64,000 nucleotides of DNA from Echria macrotheca. Taxonomy: Eukaryota; Ascomycota; Sordariomycetes; Sordariales; Schizotheciaceae. The DNA lies in NCBI GenBank assembly GCA_030411725.1, contig MU839845.1, positions 186,001-250,000 of the forward strand, written 5' to 3'. A program made the translations under genes and the position numbers. Positions 54,943 through 64,000 of the stretch are shown one piece after another. Numbering within the stretch: position 1 is the stretch's first letter; every line of letters starts with the position of its first letter. The notes under the pieces were generated by a model that saw only the letters and a program-made list of their open reading frames with translations, was not told the DNA's origin and ran no database searches.

Positions 54943-56534
54943 ATGAAGGAACAAACAGACCCCCAAACCCTATCCAAAACCCTCGCATCCCTCACCCCAA
55001 CCCTCGAAATCCTCGCCCGCTTCCACCACCGCAACCGCAACCAGCTGCGCGTGGCGAAATGGTGGGCCGAGCTGGACATGCTGCGGCGGCAGCTGAAGAA
55101 GTTTTCGGAGGCTGTTGAGGGGCGGCTTGTTCTTGTCGAGAAACGGGGTGTGAAGGGGGCTGTGGCGGTGCTTGCGAAGGAGAGAAAGGGGAAGAAGGGG
55201 AATGGCGATAGAGAGGTGGAGGATGAGATTTGTGTGAGGGGGCGGTATCTGAGGGATGTGTTGGGGCCGAGGTGTTATTTGTGAGTTTTTTTCTATCTCT
55301 TTGTTTATTATCTCTATTTGTTTTGGGCTTGCTGTTTGGATTTTTTTTGGTTGTGGTTTGGAGAACAACACTCGAGCGGGTGATAATGGACGGGTTCTTG
55401 CGCACCCTCGCCACTTGATCCCCTAACGCCAAACCCTTTTCATAATGCGTCTTCATCACACAACCATCTCACATCTTTCAACACAACCTTGTCTCACTAT
55501 TCTTTACCACCTCCCAACTCCGGCCCTCTCACATTATCTCGCCCTCCAGCTTGCTACGCCCCTCACAGATCATCATCACCCCCTCCCAATCTCAACAACC
55601 CAATCCCCAGATATGAAAATACTAACAAAATGAACGCAGAGCCTTCTCCCAACTAACAGCAGACCGCCGATTCGCCCACATGGGCCTCATGCTCCTCGCC
55701 GTCCTCGCCCAGATCGACGCCGCCACGGCAGTATACGCCCCCTCCCCACCATCATCATTACCCTCCTCATCCACCCCGATCCCCGACGCGGAATCGGCAT
55801 CAAACCCGCTCTCAGAACCAACAAACATCCCCGCTCAGGTATTAGATATCGGCGAGGCCGTTTCGCGGGAGGAAGTTTCCCAACTGTTTCAGGGGGACAT
55901 CGACGTCGACACGCCGGACCGCTCCGTGTCGAAGATGGACGGGACCCGAGCCGAGGAACTAGTATCATCATCATCATCCTCTTCGAGACCGGCAGAAGAA
56001 CCCCCTAAAAAGGTAAGGGGGAAAAAAAGGCGAGGCGGTGGTGGCGATGGCGATGAATTCGACGACATCTTCTCCTCGCTAGCACCACCCACCTCGTCGT
56101 CATCAGGACTCTCCTCTCTGAAAACAAAAAAGTCCAGGAAAGGGGATGAAGATGAATTCGACGATATCTTTGCTTCTATCGAATCGCCCGACCCGGTTAA
56201 ACCTCCAAAAAAGAAGAAAGGAAAAGGAAAAGCAGTCGATGAATCCGATAGCTTCTTCGCACCCGCACCCGCACTCGTCCCAGACCCAGTCACAGTCACC
56301 GTACCAACACCAACACCAGCACCAACACCAGCCACGACATCCAAACCCAGCACCGATACCTCCTCATCACAACCACGACAACAACACCCATCTAAATCCA
56401 AGCAAAAACCAAAGAAAACCCCCGACGAATTCGACACCATCTTCGGTACCCTAGATAAGAAACCACCCCAGAACAAGAAGAAAAAGAAGAGAAGGGGCGG
56501 AGACGAGTTCGACGATATCTTTGCTGGTCTTTAA
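54943..56534 (+). CDS. RMP1-like RNase MRP subunit with DEFDDIF repeats
   Basis: Exons 54943-55280 and 55640-56534 join in phase 2 to give 410 residues. The N-terminal half shows FHHRNRNQLRVAKWW (27-41), LRRQLKKF, YLRDVLGPRCYLAFSQL and RRFAHMGLMLLAVLAQI. This is the conserved pattern of RMP1, a protein specific to RNase MRP, which cleaves pre-rRNA at the A3 site in the nucleolus. The rest (about 150-410) is low-complexity with four DEFDDIF-type motifs at 251-257, 284-290, 375-381 (DEFDTIF) and 401-407, plus a degenerate one at 313-319. Most are next to basic clusters such as KKKKKRRGG. The intron is 359 nt, the longest in the window, with an ACTAAC branch near the acceptor. A telomere-like box lies upstream. 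The RMP1 assignment is from motif recognition. Confidence 0.82.
55281..55639 (+). other. Long 359-nt intron
   Basis: GTGAGT donor at 55281, TACTAAC branch near 55620 and ACGCAG acceptor ending at 55639. The splice restores the conserved YLAFSQL junction. It is three to seven times longer than other introns here. Confidence 0.8.
56052..56522 (+). repeat. Four dispersed DEFDDIF-coding motifs
   Basis: GATGAATTCGACGACATCTT-like codons recur at about 56052, 56151, 56424 and 56502 within the last exon of the RMP1-like gene. The amino-acid motif is kept, while spacing is irregular. Confidence 0.75.
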
Positions 56535-57316
56535 TCAGTTCTCTCTCTCTCTCTCTCTCTAAGAGTGAACATCTCGACGTACCGACGTATGGTAGCAGCA
56601 GGGATGTAATGTAAACTACTGTAGACTGTGTACATAGCCTAATGCCCCCCCGCCCCGGCCCTTCCCTCTCAAGGATATTTGAACGCAAGTAGAGGATTAG
56701 ATACTGGGGAAAAGCTGCCGTGGAAACAGCCAAGAGCCAAGTATGGATCATGAATCTTGGTTTTTAAGCCCAGCTTGGTTGTGTTGTTAGTAATTGGAAG
56801 GTGGATGGTGGGCGAGAATGATTTACAAGCACCTACCACAGCATCAAGTAGAATAATCCAGTTTCACCAGCACATCAAACCTGCTCACCCCGTTTTTTTT
56901 TTCAAGAATACTTTTTTTTCTGACAATGTATCAACTACCAAAAGACATGAGAGGAGGAAAAAAATACAGACAGGAATTACGAAAGCCGCGTTGCGCTTAT
57001 CCCAACCCTCCCTTCTCCTTCTTCTCAAGTGAATCACACCCCTTCCTTCTCTTTCCGTGACGCCTCCAGACATAACCCCCCCCCCCTTTTTCCCCTATCT
57101 TCATAGCAACCAGCCACTCTGAGAAAGACTCGCTGCTCCTCCGCCACCCTTACCCTTACGCTCTCTCAATAATAAAAAACCATACCCACATATCTATGTC
57201 GTCAAGAACAGCACGGATTTCATCCACCCTCCCTAAGATCCTTCAGGCACTTCAGGCGCTTCAGGCGCTCCAGGGTGTGGCGGAAGAGGGGCTCTGCCTA
57301 GTGGACCAGTGGAGTC
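56535..57316. other. Convergent intergenic region
   Basis: 3' regions of the RMP1-like gene and TUP1. It contains a CT run (about 56541-56560), poly-C and poly-T tracts and, at 57241-57274, the CTTCAGGCG 9-mer repeat. No gene is supported. Confidence 0.6.
57241..57274 (+). repeat. CTTCAGGCG 9-bp tandem repeat
   Basis: Three near-perfect 9-bp units and a fourth degenerate one, about 45 bp beyond the TUP1 stop, hence probably in its 3' untranslated region. Confidence 0.8.
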
Positions 57317-59337
57317 CTACGCCGTTCTCGTGTAAGACCAGATGCGCGCCCGCGTGTCTCCCGAGCCGGTAGCAAAGAAATTGCCCTGGGGACTCGGCGC
57401 GACAGAGATAACAGAGTTCTTGTGTCCCTGAAGCATCAACTGCGTTTGTCCCGTGCGCGGGTCCCAGAACTGAACGCCTCGGTCCTTGGAGCCCGAGAGG
57501 ACCCATTGATTGTCGGGTGTGAGCGCCACACTGAGCACAAAGTCCTTTTCAAATTGTCAGCATATTCTGAGGAATAAAACCCGCCAGCAAGAAAAAAAAC
57601 ATACCCTGTGGCCCTCAAAAGTCTTTGTGCAACGACCACCCTTAAGCGGAGGCTGCTGGTTGACACCTCGAGGAGCAGAGAGCTCCCACATCTTGATGGT
57701 CTTGTCCAGACTGCCGCTTACAAGCTCCCGTCCGCTGGGAGAGAACGCTACACTATACACGCTATCTTTGTGTCCGTCGGGGCCCTCGAGACGTTCGACC
57801 AGATAGCCAGTCTTAATGTCCCAGACGCGGACGCTCTTGTCGAGCGAGCCGGCAGCGACAAACTTGGCATCCGGGGAGATGGCAACAGTAGTGACACCAT
57901 CCTCGATGGTGAGGATCAAAATGTTGGAACCAGTCTCAATATCCCAGAGGCGAACGGTGCGGTCTCCACTCCCAGAAGCAATCGTATGTCCGTCCCTAGC
58001 AAAGTCCAGCGAGTAGATGTCCTGTTCGTGCCCCTGGAACGTATTTCGAATTTGCTTCGAGGCGATGTCCCAGACCTGCTTCGCGTTAGCATCTTTTCTA
58101 AGTCGTTAAAATGAAGAAGCATACTCGAATAAGTTTGTCCTCGGCTCCGGTGGCGAGGTACTTGCCGTCCGGGCTGAAGCACACGCTGCGGATGTACAGA
58201 TCCCCATTCAGATCAATGCTGTCATCCTGGAGAATGCAGACCTTCTCTCCCGTAGTGACATCGTAGATCTGAGCCGATCGATTGCATCCCGTCGCGACGT
58301 ATTTGCCGTCACTACTGAAACGAACGCAGCAAACGACACTTTCGTGCTGCAGGGTATGGACCAAATCGACGTCCAGGACGCGGGGAACCGACTGGTTGAA
58401 GACAGCCCACCAGTCATCCTTGACCTTCTTGACGTGGTTCGGAAGGCGCTCTGGGTCGAGGTCGCTCAGCGCGTTCGTCCCGGCGGGCCCGGAAGGATGT
58501 GGCTGCATCCGATTCTCCGGAGTAGGGTGAGTCGGGACCTGAGGAGACTGACCAGGCCCGCTATTGTAAGGGATGGGCGTGTTTATCTGGGGCGTAGCCG
58601 GTCCGCCATGTGGGGGTCTGCCGATGCCTCCCCGTTTCGGGCCGGGACTAGCCGTGCTTTGCGGGGGCTGCGCGGGGAACCCGCTCGGTCCGGGCGGCTG
58701 CGGATACTGTTGGGGAGGAAATGCGGCTTGATGAGGCGGCGGCGGCGGCGGAGGAGGAGGGCCTTGTTGAATTCCCGGAGGGGCGGGAGGCATGTGGGGT
58801 GGTTGCTGCTCGGGTTGCGGCGGAGGCGGGGGAGCGAGCGCTTGTCCCGCCTGCCCGGCCATAATGGCACCGAAGACGCCGCTCCCCATGCTAAGAGAGG
58901 GCGGCTGCTGCGAGGGGCCAGCGTGCTGGGGAGGCGGGTTCATACCACCCGGCGGGCCGCCGCGGGCATCGAGCTGTCGGCGCAGCATGGCGATTTCTTC
59001 CTCGTATCTGTCACTTTCCAGTCAGCCATCTCTCTGCACTCCCAGACATATCGCAACCAACTTTTGCTTCAGCATCCCTTGGGTCTGCTCCATGCTGAAG
59101 ACGCGGTCTCTTATGGCCTGCATCTCCGAAATATGGTCGCGGACTGGAAACAGCGCGTCAGTTACTCCTCATTGTTCTCAGCCCGAGAGAGATCTTACTC
59201 TGATGATCATAGTCCTGGTTCTGGCGCATCTGCTGCTCGAACTCGTTGCGTAGCTGGTCGAGCAGCTCGTTGAACCGGGCTGCTGGATTCGCGGGCGGGG
59301 CACCCCCCATTCCGCGATGGCCTGGATACATGGACAT
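57317..59337 (-). CDS. TUP1/RCO-1 family WD40 corepressor
   Basis: Five exons (59199-59337, 59062-59143, 58125-59007, 57605-58075, 57317-57544) encode 600 residues with consistent phase. The N-terminal coiled coil (about 18-90; RFNELLDQLRNEFEQQMRQ, then EMQAIRDRVFSMEQTQ) is the tetramerisation and Ssn6-binding region. A Pro/Gln/Gly-rich linker follows (about 100-240). The DWWAVFNQ and VLDVDLVHTLQHESVVCCV segments precede seven WD40 repeats, including VRLWDIETG, VRVWDIKTG, IKMWEL and VQFWDPRTG. TUP1 with Ssn6/Cyc8 represses many genes (glucose, mating, conidiation) in the nucleus; the Neurospora ortholog is RCO-1. The start is the first ATG, giving MSMYPGHRGM. Intron 2 uses a weak GTTGGT donor, but the join KQKYEEEIAML is conserved. 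Confidence 0.96.
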
Positions 59338-62300
59338 CACGGGCAATTGTTTGAGGGAGTAGCTCGGGTTAAGACAGACCGAGGTCGGCGATGATGATGG
59401 AGTGGGCTGTCGGGGAGTTTAAGAAGAGCGGTGCAAAAATTTCGAGTGGAATGGGCGTCACGGATTCTGCTGATTGCGACAGGCGCGGCGCGAAAAAGCC
59501 AAGTTTAATTCACGGGCGCCGTTAGGCATCCGGCGACTGCATGCGCAGGCAGACGGGGGATTCGCAGTGGTCAGGAATAGACCGGGCGGTGTTGTGTTGT
59601 GATGATGATCCAGCGTTCGGCCGATGGATGTGTTGCGTGGAAGAGGGAAGAAGGAAGCGGGAACGAGAGGAGACCTGTGAGCCCCTTCGGCAGGTATCAT
59701 AAATGGCACCAGCCGCCAGAACTGCCCTCAACCCATGTCAGAGCTCACCCGCAGCGACGACCCGCAGCGACCGGGATGAAATGGTGGCGCACAAGGGTGG
59801 AGTCCCCTGTCCGGTGGGGCTCGGGTGGATACCACGGTCTGTGCGGTGTTTAGCGTGCTGAGCCGTACCGCGGAAAGGCAAACTGCAGACTGCAGCAGGC
59901 AGGCCCCAGCCCAGCCCAGCCTGGAAAATATCCCGTTGCAGCGAAGCTGTCCCGTTGGACCTACCTTGACTCGACTCTTCGTTGCCCTCTTTCCACACGA
60001 CCGTGGATGGCTACCGCCGTGTCATCAGCAAGCGCCTCCCTACCGAGGCCACTTTTTCTATCAGATGAGATCATTGTTTGCCCCGGGCTCCCAAAATGAG
60101 ATTGAACGGAGGGACGACGAAAGCAGGCTTCCGAATCGGGCAGCAGGGCTACAGCAGAGATTCAGGGGCGCCCGCCTTTGGTGGCAGCCCGTTTCCTTGT
60201 CCAGCCGCGTGGGTTGTGTGATTGAAATCCGCGACGACCGCCGCGCCACTCCAGCCGTACATCTAGCAGCCCCCCACCGAAGCGCATGCGGGTCAGCGCC
60301 GCAGGGCTCCCGACGCTGGGCTCGCGTTGCACAAGCTCTATTATCGCAACATGGCTTCTCTTGGTTTCGGTGACACGTGCGTCTGTCATTGTGTGGGCGA
60401 GGCCTGTGATGCGAATGAACTACCTGTTAGGTGTAGCTTTTACTCGGGACAAGCTGGAGTGTCTGGACCAAGCGCCCCGTGTTTTGTTTCTTCCGCAGAC
60501 TTCGGGCCGTGGTTGGCTCTGCCGTGGTCCCCTCCGGTGGGGGCCGGCGGGTCGACGCTTCCCGCAACCGAACCCCACAGTCACGAGGCAGGGCCGTTCT
60601 GTGATGTGCGTTCTGTAATGTACGCTGTGCCGGCAACCACACCGCTCCATGCATCTCGACTTCTGCCTCACACTAATTTGGGCCAATGAATGGAGCGGGA
60701 ACACGCTTCTTCGCCATCATTGGCCTCATGTACCAGAATCACTGGATACAGCCGGCAGTGTTCCAGACTCCGCGAGCGGGTCCGGATAGATCCCGCAGCA
60801 TCGCATATAGCCGCTACCAAACTTTGGTGTCCGGGAATTGCAACATCCAAGGTGGCAAGACGAGATGAATTCCGCTCTCGCCAGTACTTCGTCTCAGGTG
60901 CCTTGAACAAACACACACGCCTTCGGACGTGACTCAGTGATAGGACTGTTGTTTGTCTGATGTTGGTTCGCGAACAATCGAGGGCCGATATCTTTGGACC
61001 AGAGGCAATACACCGCGTTAAGTCCAGCTGTTGATTCCGGATATCTTGTTTGGCTGAATACCTAACCCAAATCCAACACGAGGGAAGACAACCTCCGGGC
61101 CAGCTGCAGCCACTATCGTCCAATGTAACAGGTCAGTTGCTCTGTATCTGAGTGCTCTAGGCGACGGTTCGTCGGGGCTTCCGGCAGTGTCGCCTCTGTT
61201 AAAGCCCAGGATCCACACATATCCAGCATGCCCACATTCTTCATCTCAAGCCCGGGGAGTGCCGTGTTTCCGAGCCGTGGTGTACGGAAAATCGTTGGGA
61301 TTGATCCCATCGCTGTAGCCAGAAAGATATCAACGACAGATCAGACCACACGTTTGTACCTATGAGAGTGACTCTTCAATATTACCTCCCGATGCCGGAC
61401 CCGACCTCAACAGACCAGAGTCTCGTCCCAGCTCTAGGTGCGTCATCGACTAGTAGAGTGCTAAAAACAGGTCACCATGCGCCGTCTCGGAGCTGTCCCA
61501 TCATTCGGAGCTTCGTTCCACCCGGTAGGCACAAAGTAGTCTCTCGGGGCGTTTTCGAGAAATGGAAACCGGCTTGTGTGCCCAGCGAGCTGCACTTTGC
61601 TGCATGTAAAACTTTTGAGGACCGCGGATGGTCGGGTTGCTCTCCACGTGTCCTGCGTATAGCCCGATACGAGACGATCACATGGTCGGATAGACCATCC
61701 GGCATGCTAGCAGGGCTTACCTTCTTGCATCGCTCGCGTGCCTCGATGCGGCACCCCATGCTGGAGTACGCAGAAGCCTTACCGGTCCCAATCCTCGAGA
61801 ACGGTTGGGTATTTCACTCCAAGGTGGGGCTGGTCGTCAGCTTTTGGTAGAAGAAGGGCGGATAAGGATGGATGTCAAGTATCGAACTGGATTGCCTGTG
61901 GCCCTAGCCAAATACAGTCTGTCCTCGTCCTTGCTCCTCCCATTTTCCGAGAGGGTGCCACGAGCTGGAGTAGGAATATACATACCTCGAGCTGTTCGCC
62001 ATGTCAGACAGGTCTCAAACTGCTTGATTGACTAGACTAAGGTCTATTTCGGAGCGAGGGGGAGCCTTCCTAATATAAGTACGTAGCCGACACCGTATCG
62101 CCTGTCCTTCCAAGTACCGGTAGTACCTCGAGGCTCTGCACACCATTTCCCTTAACACGCCAAATAAGAGCCTAGTTCCCAAAGGCGCCTTGGACCATAA
62201 GCTGCTTGATGATGCTGCAAGGTTCCTAGCGCCAAGAAGCCACATTGGGTCGGACAGACAAAGGCACATGCTACTCAGCTGCGAGCTAGAAAGGTACGAA

Positions 62301-63873
62301 TCGGGGGATTGCGGCAACAGTGAGCAACTCCGTGGAGGGTAGAAGATCCAGAAAGAATGCTTCTCGTGACGATGTGGGGATCCTCCACGCACTCCAGTTG
62401 TATAGAAGCACCGTTAAATACCTACATTGACACGTCGAGGTTATCTGTACCTCAGCAGAACACCCGCTCTAACACCACCCGATCTAGAATATGAACGTCA
62501 CAACCCGTTCAACTCGTTATGTCATTTCGTTGAATATCATCATGCGAATGTTAAGGTTCTGTCATAGTTAGCCGACCGTCCGCATCCATTTACTCTGGCA
62601 TGAGAATATCCTAGGACTGTGGGTACCTACCTATTCAGCCTTGCCTTCGGCCTGCCGTTTCCTTCGCAACAAATGATCCTTACAATAGCGGCTTCTCGGG
62701 AATCTAGATATATCAGATTTATGGCCATGTTGGATTATAACAGTATACGGGCAATGCCTGACTCAACATTCGTACCTACAGGTAGGTAGTTGGTAGATAC
62801 CTTACCCGACTCAAGCCTAACACGAGATTCCAAGACAGCAGCAGTACCGAAAAGAGCATCGTACAGCTTTATAAGATTACCCCCTGAAGCTGTTAAATAT
62901 TATTATTTGTCTTAAACCGTAGGAAGCCGAAGGCCTCCACCCCTAAGGGGTAGGCGGTCCCTCTTCTATGTAGGTAGTTATAGCACATGAGTGCCTTCTA
63001 TCTAACCTCGGTGCGCATACGCTCCGAGTACGAAGCTGTTAAATATAAGGTCCTGTACTGCTTAATAGACTACCCCAAAACCCAACTGGGGAAGGAGAGC
63101 GGCCCTCCTAATATCCCTGGCGAACAGCCAGCCAGTACCCTGCCCTGCTTGTACCGTTACTGCCTTGGGTCTCTGCGCAAATGTTCCTCAAACAACTATA
63201 TATGAACATTTTAATGGCTCTGAAAATGTTGGGTTGATGAGTTAGGGATGAGAGAGAAATCGCGACCCCATCCGCCTCGAAGCTCTGTGCTCATCCTAGC
63301 TGCCGAGCTGTTCACCTCACTACGAGGAGTTTTGTGGCAGGTGCAGAGCAGTTGCAGAGAGTATGTTGAGTTAGTAGATGGCAAGTTATGAAAGTGAGAA
63401 GGAGGTAGATACAGGAGTTAGGTAGTGCGAATCCGTTTGCTTCAGGAGGGCTGTCCAGTAAGCAAGCCCCTTTAGGAGGGGAGTTCGAAAAGCATCCTAC
63501 CTAGTTGAACCCCATTCAAGCCGCTCGACTCTTGTTCCGTATTTTACGACTGTTCAAAGAAAAAAAACCTGGATATATGTAATCTCAGTCTGCCGCAACA
63601 CCATACCCAAACAGGAGCGCCATGCCTCCCCGACAACAACCTCCCCCTCGAGGGATGCATCCTCACCTGCAGCTTTCCCTTTGGTATTCCGTTGCCAATC
63701 CTCATTACTTCAACTCAAACCGGAAGAACAGATCCATAAACACCAAATCTATGTAAACAGCCCCTCAGTCTAACTTCCCTGTCGCCCAACCGTTCATTCT
63801 TCTGATTACATCAATCTTGACCCCGTGTGAGAAGTGCTTATATACTAGAATAAATGGCGTCTCTATCAGCAAA
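59338..63873. other. 4.5 kb gene-poor region upstream of TUP1
   Basis: Long promoter side of TUP1 then unassigned DNA up to the tRNA gene. Frames are short and lack motifs. From about 62400 to 63230 the DNA is visibly AT-richer, with a 15-bp direct repeat (62887-62901 and 63032-63046) and a CCCCTAAGGGG palindrome near 62941, suggesting a decayed repeat. No gene is supported. Confidence 0.5.
62887..63046 (+). repeat. 15-bp direct repeat pair, possible repeat relic
   Basis: GAAGCTGTTAAATAT occurs at 62887-62901 and 63032-63046. Between them lie the CCCCTAAGGGG palindrome and AT-rich sequence. It could be a remnant of a dispersed element, but no transposase or terminal repeats can be seen. Confidence 0.35.
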
Positions 63874-63978
63874 GTCACTTTGGCGGAGTGGTTAACGCGC
63901 TGCCCTGCTATATCCTGAAAAGGGTAAGCAAGTTAGGCAGTTCCTTCGGGAGCGTAGGTTCGAATCCTACAGGTGACG
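63874..63978 (+). tRNA. tRNA-Ser(GCU), intron-containing
   Basis: The acceptor stem GTCACTT/AGGTGAC pairs over seven positions. The D arm is TGGCGGAGTGGTTAACGCG. The anticodon stem CTGCC/GGCAG encloses CT-GCT-A, giving anticodon GCU at 63907-63909. A 24-nt intron (63911-63934) follows position 37, as is standard for nuclear tRNAs. A variable arm (TTCCTTCGGGAGC) marks a class II serine tRNA, and the T arm is GTAGG-TTCGAAT-CCTAC. It decodes AGC and AGU. The discriminator is G and no CCA is encoded. Confidence 0.95.
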
Positions 63979-63987
63979 TTTCTTTTT
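63979..63987 (+). terminator. RNA polymerase III terminator
   Basis: TTTCTTTTT directly after the tRNA discriminator; the run of five T residues is a normal Pol III stop. Confidence 0.8.
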
Positions 63988-64000
63988 GCGTTTTGCTTAC

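Noticed and set aside
60286..60689. Overlapping 110-120 codon frames upstream of TUP1
   Set aside because: No family resemblance, no coherent start or introns, and both frames overlap each other.
62987..63205. 72-codon frame in the AT-rich region
   Set aside because: Too short and without recognisable transposase or other motifs; kept only as part of a possible repeat relic.
1..64000. CRISPR arrays, bacterial operons, prophage
   Set aside because: No regularly spaced direct repeats and no prokaryotic gene organisation; splice sites and tRNA structure show a fungal nucleus.

Overview
This 64 kb window is nuclear DNA of a filamentous ascomycete, probably a Sordariomycete (Sordariales or Chaetomiaceae-like; this is inferred from gene architecture, since no rRNA or barcode is present). 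The signs are short GT-AG introns (about 47-105 nt, one of 359 nt), an intron-containing tRNA-Ser, a trifunctional TrpC, a Zn(II)2Cys6 regulator, a 2EXR-domain protein, and GC-rich coding sequence separated by microsatellite-rich gaps. There are no bacterial operons, CRISPR arrays or intact transposons. Exon boundaries were worked out by hand from splice sites and reading phase.

Layout. 0-4 kb: a possible small membrane protein (-) and a 2EXR-domain gene (-) interrupted by an in-frame TAG. 4.1-6.4 kb: trpC (+) with a CPC1/GCN4-type site upstream. 7.9-9.5 kb: a BRCT protein (+). 10.3-13.5 kb: a USE1-type SNARE (-) and an NDUFAF7/MidA mitochondrial methyltransferase (+), divergent around two telomere-like boxes. 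14.4-18.5 kb: a PTM1/TMEM87-type Golgi seven-TM protein (-) and a PPIL2/CYP60 U-box cyclophilin (+), divergent. 19.3-21.3 kb: a Zn2Cys6 transcription factor (-), then a 3.8 kb gene-poor gap. 25.2-26.4 kb: KTI12 (+). 27.2-29.4 kb: SEC63 (-). 30.5-32.8 kb: a DNAJC7-type TPR/J co-chaperone (-). 34.3-35.3 kb: a myosin regulatory light chain-like EF-hand protein (-). 36.4-39.0 kb: an AFI1/MesA-type DENN polarity protein (+). 39.4-40.3 kb: S-formylglutathione hydrolase (-). 40.8-41.3 kb: a three-exon cysteine-rich secreted protein (-). 43.1-44.0 kb: a Thr-rich GPI-anchored wall protein (-). 47.3-49.6 kb: bifunctional GARS-AIRS (+). 50.1-51.1 kb: an AGPAT/SLC1-type acyltransferase (-). 52.4-54.5 kb: a DENND11/LCHN-like protein (+). 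54.9-56.5 kb: an RMP1-like RNase MRP subunit with repeated DEFDDIF motifs (+). 57.3-59.3 kb: TUP1/RCO-1 corepressor (-). 59.3-63.9 kb: gene-poor, with a possible repeat relic. 63.9 kb: tRNA-Ser(GCU).

The genes are mostly housekeeping: tryptophan and purine synthesis, ER translocation and folding, membrane traffic and polarity, lipid synthesis, RNA processing, tRNA-modification support and global repression. Fungal-specific or accessory genes are interspersed. I saw no cluster forming one new pathway. The observations most worth a second look are the cysteine-rich secreted protein, the DEFDDIF repeats in the RMP1-like protein, the nonsense-interrupted 2EXR gene, the phase-neutral 51-nt intron in SEC63, the hidden membrane-protein gene at the left end, and the telomere-like boxes in two promoter regions.
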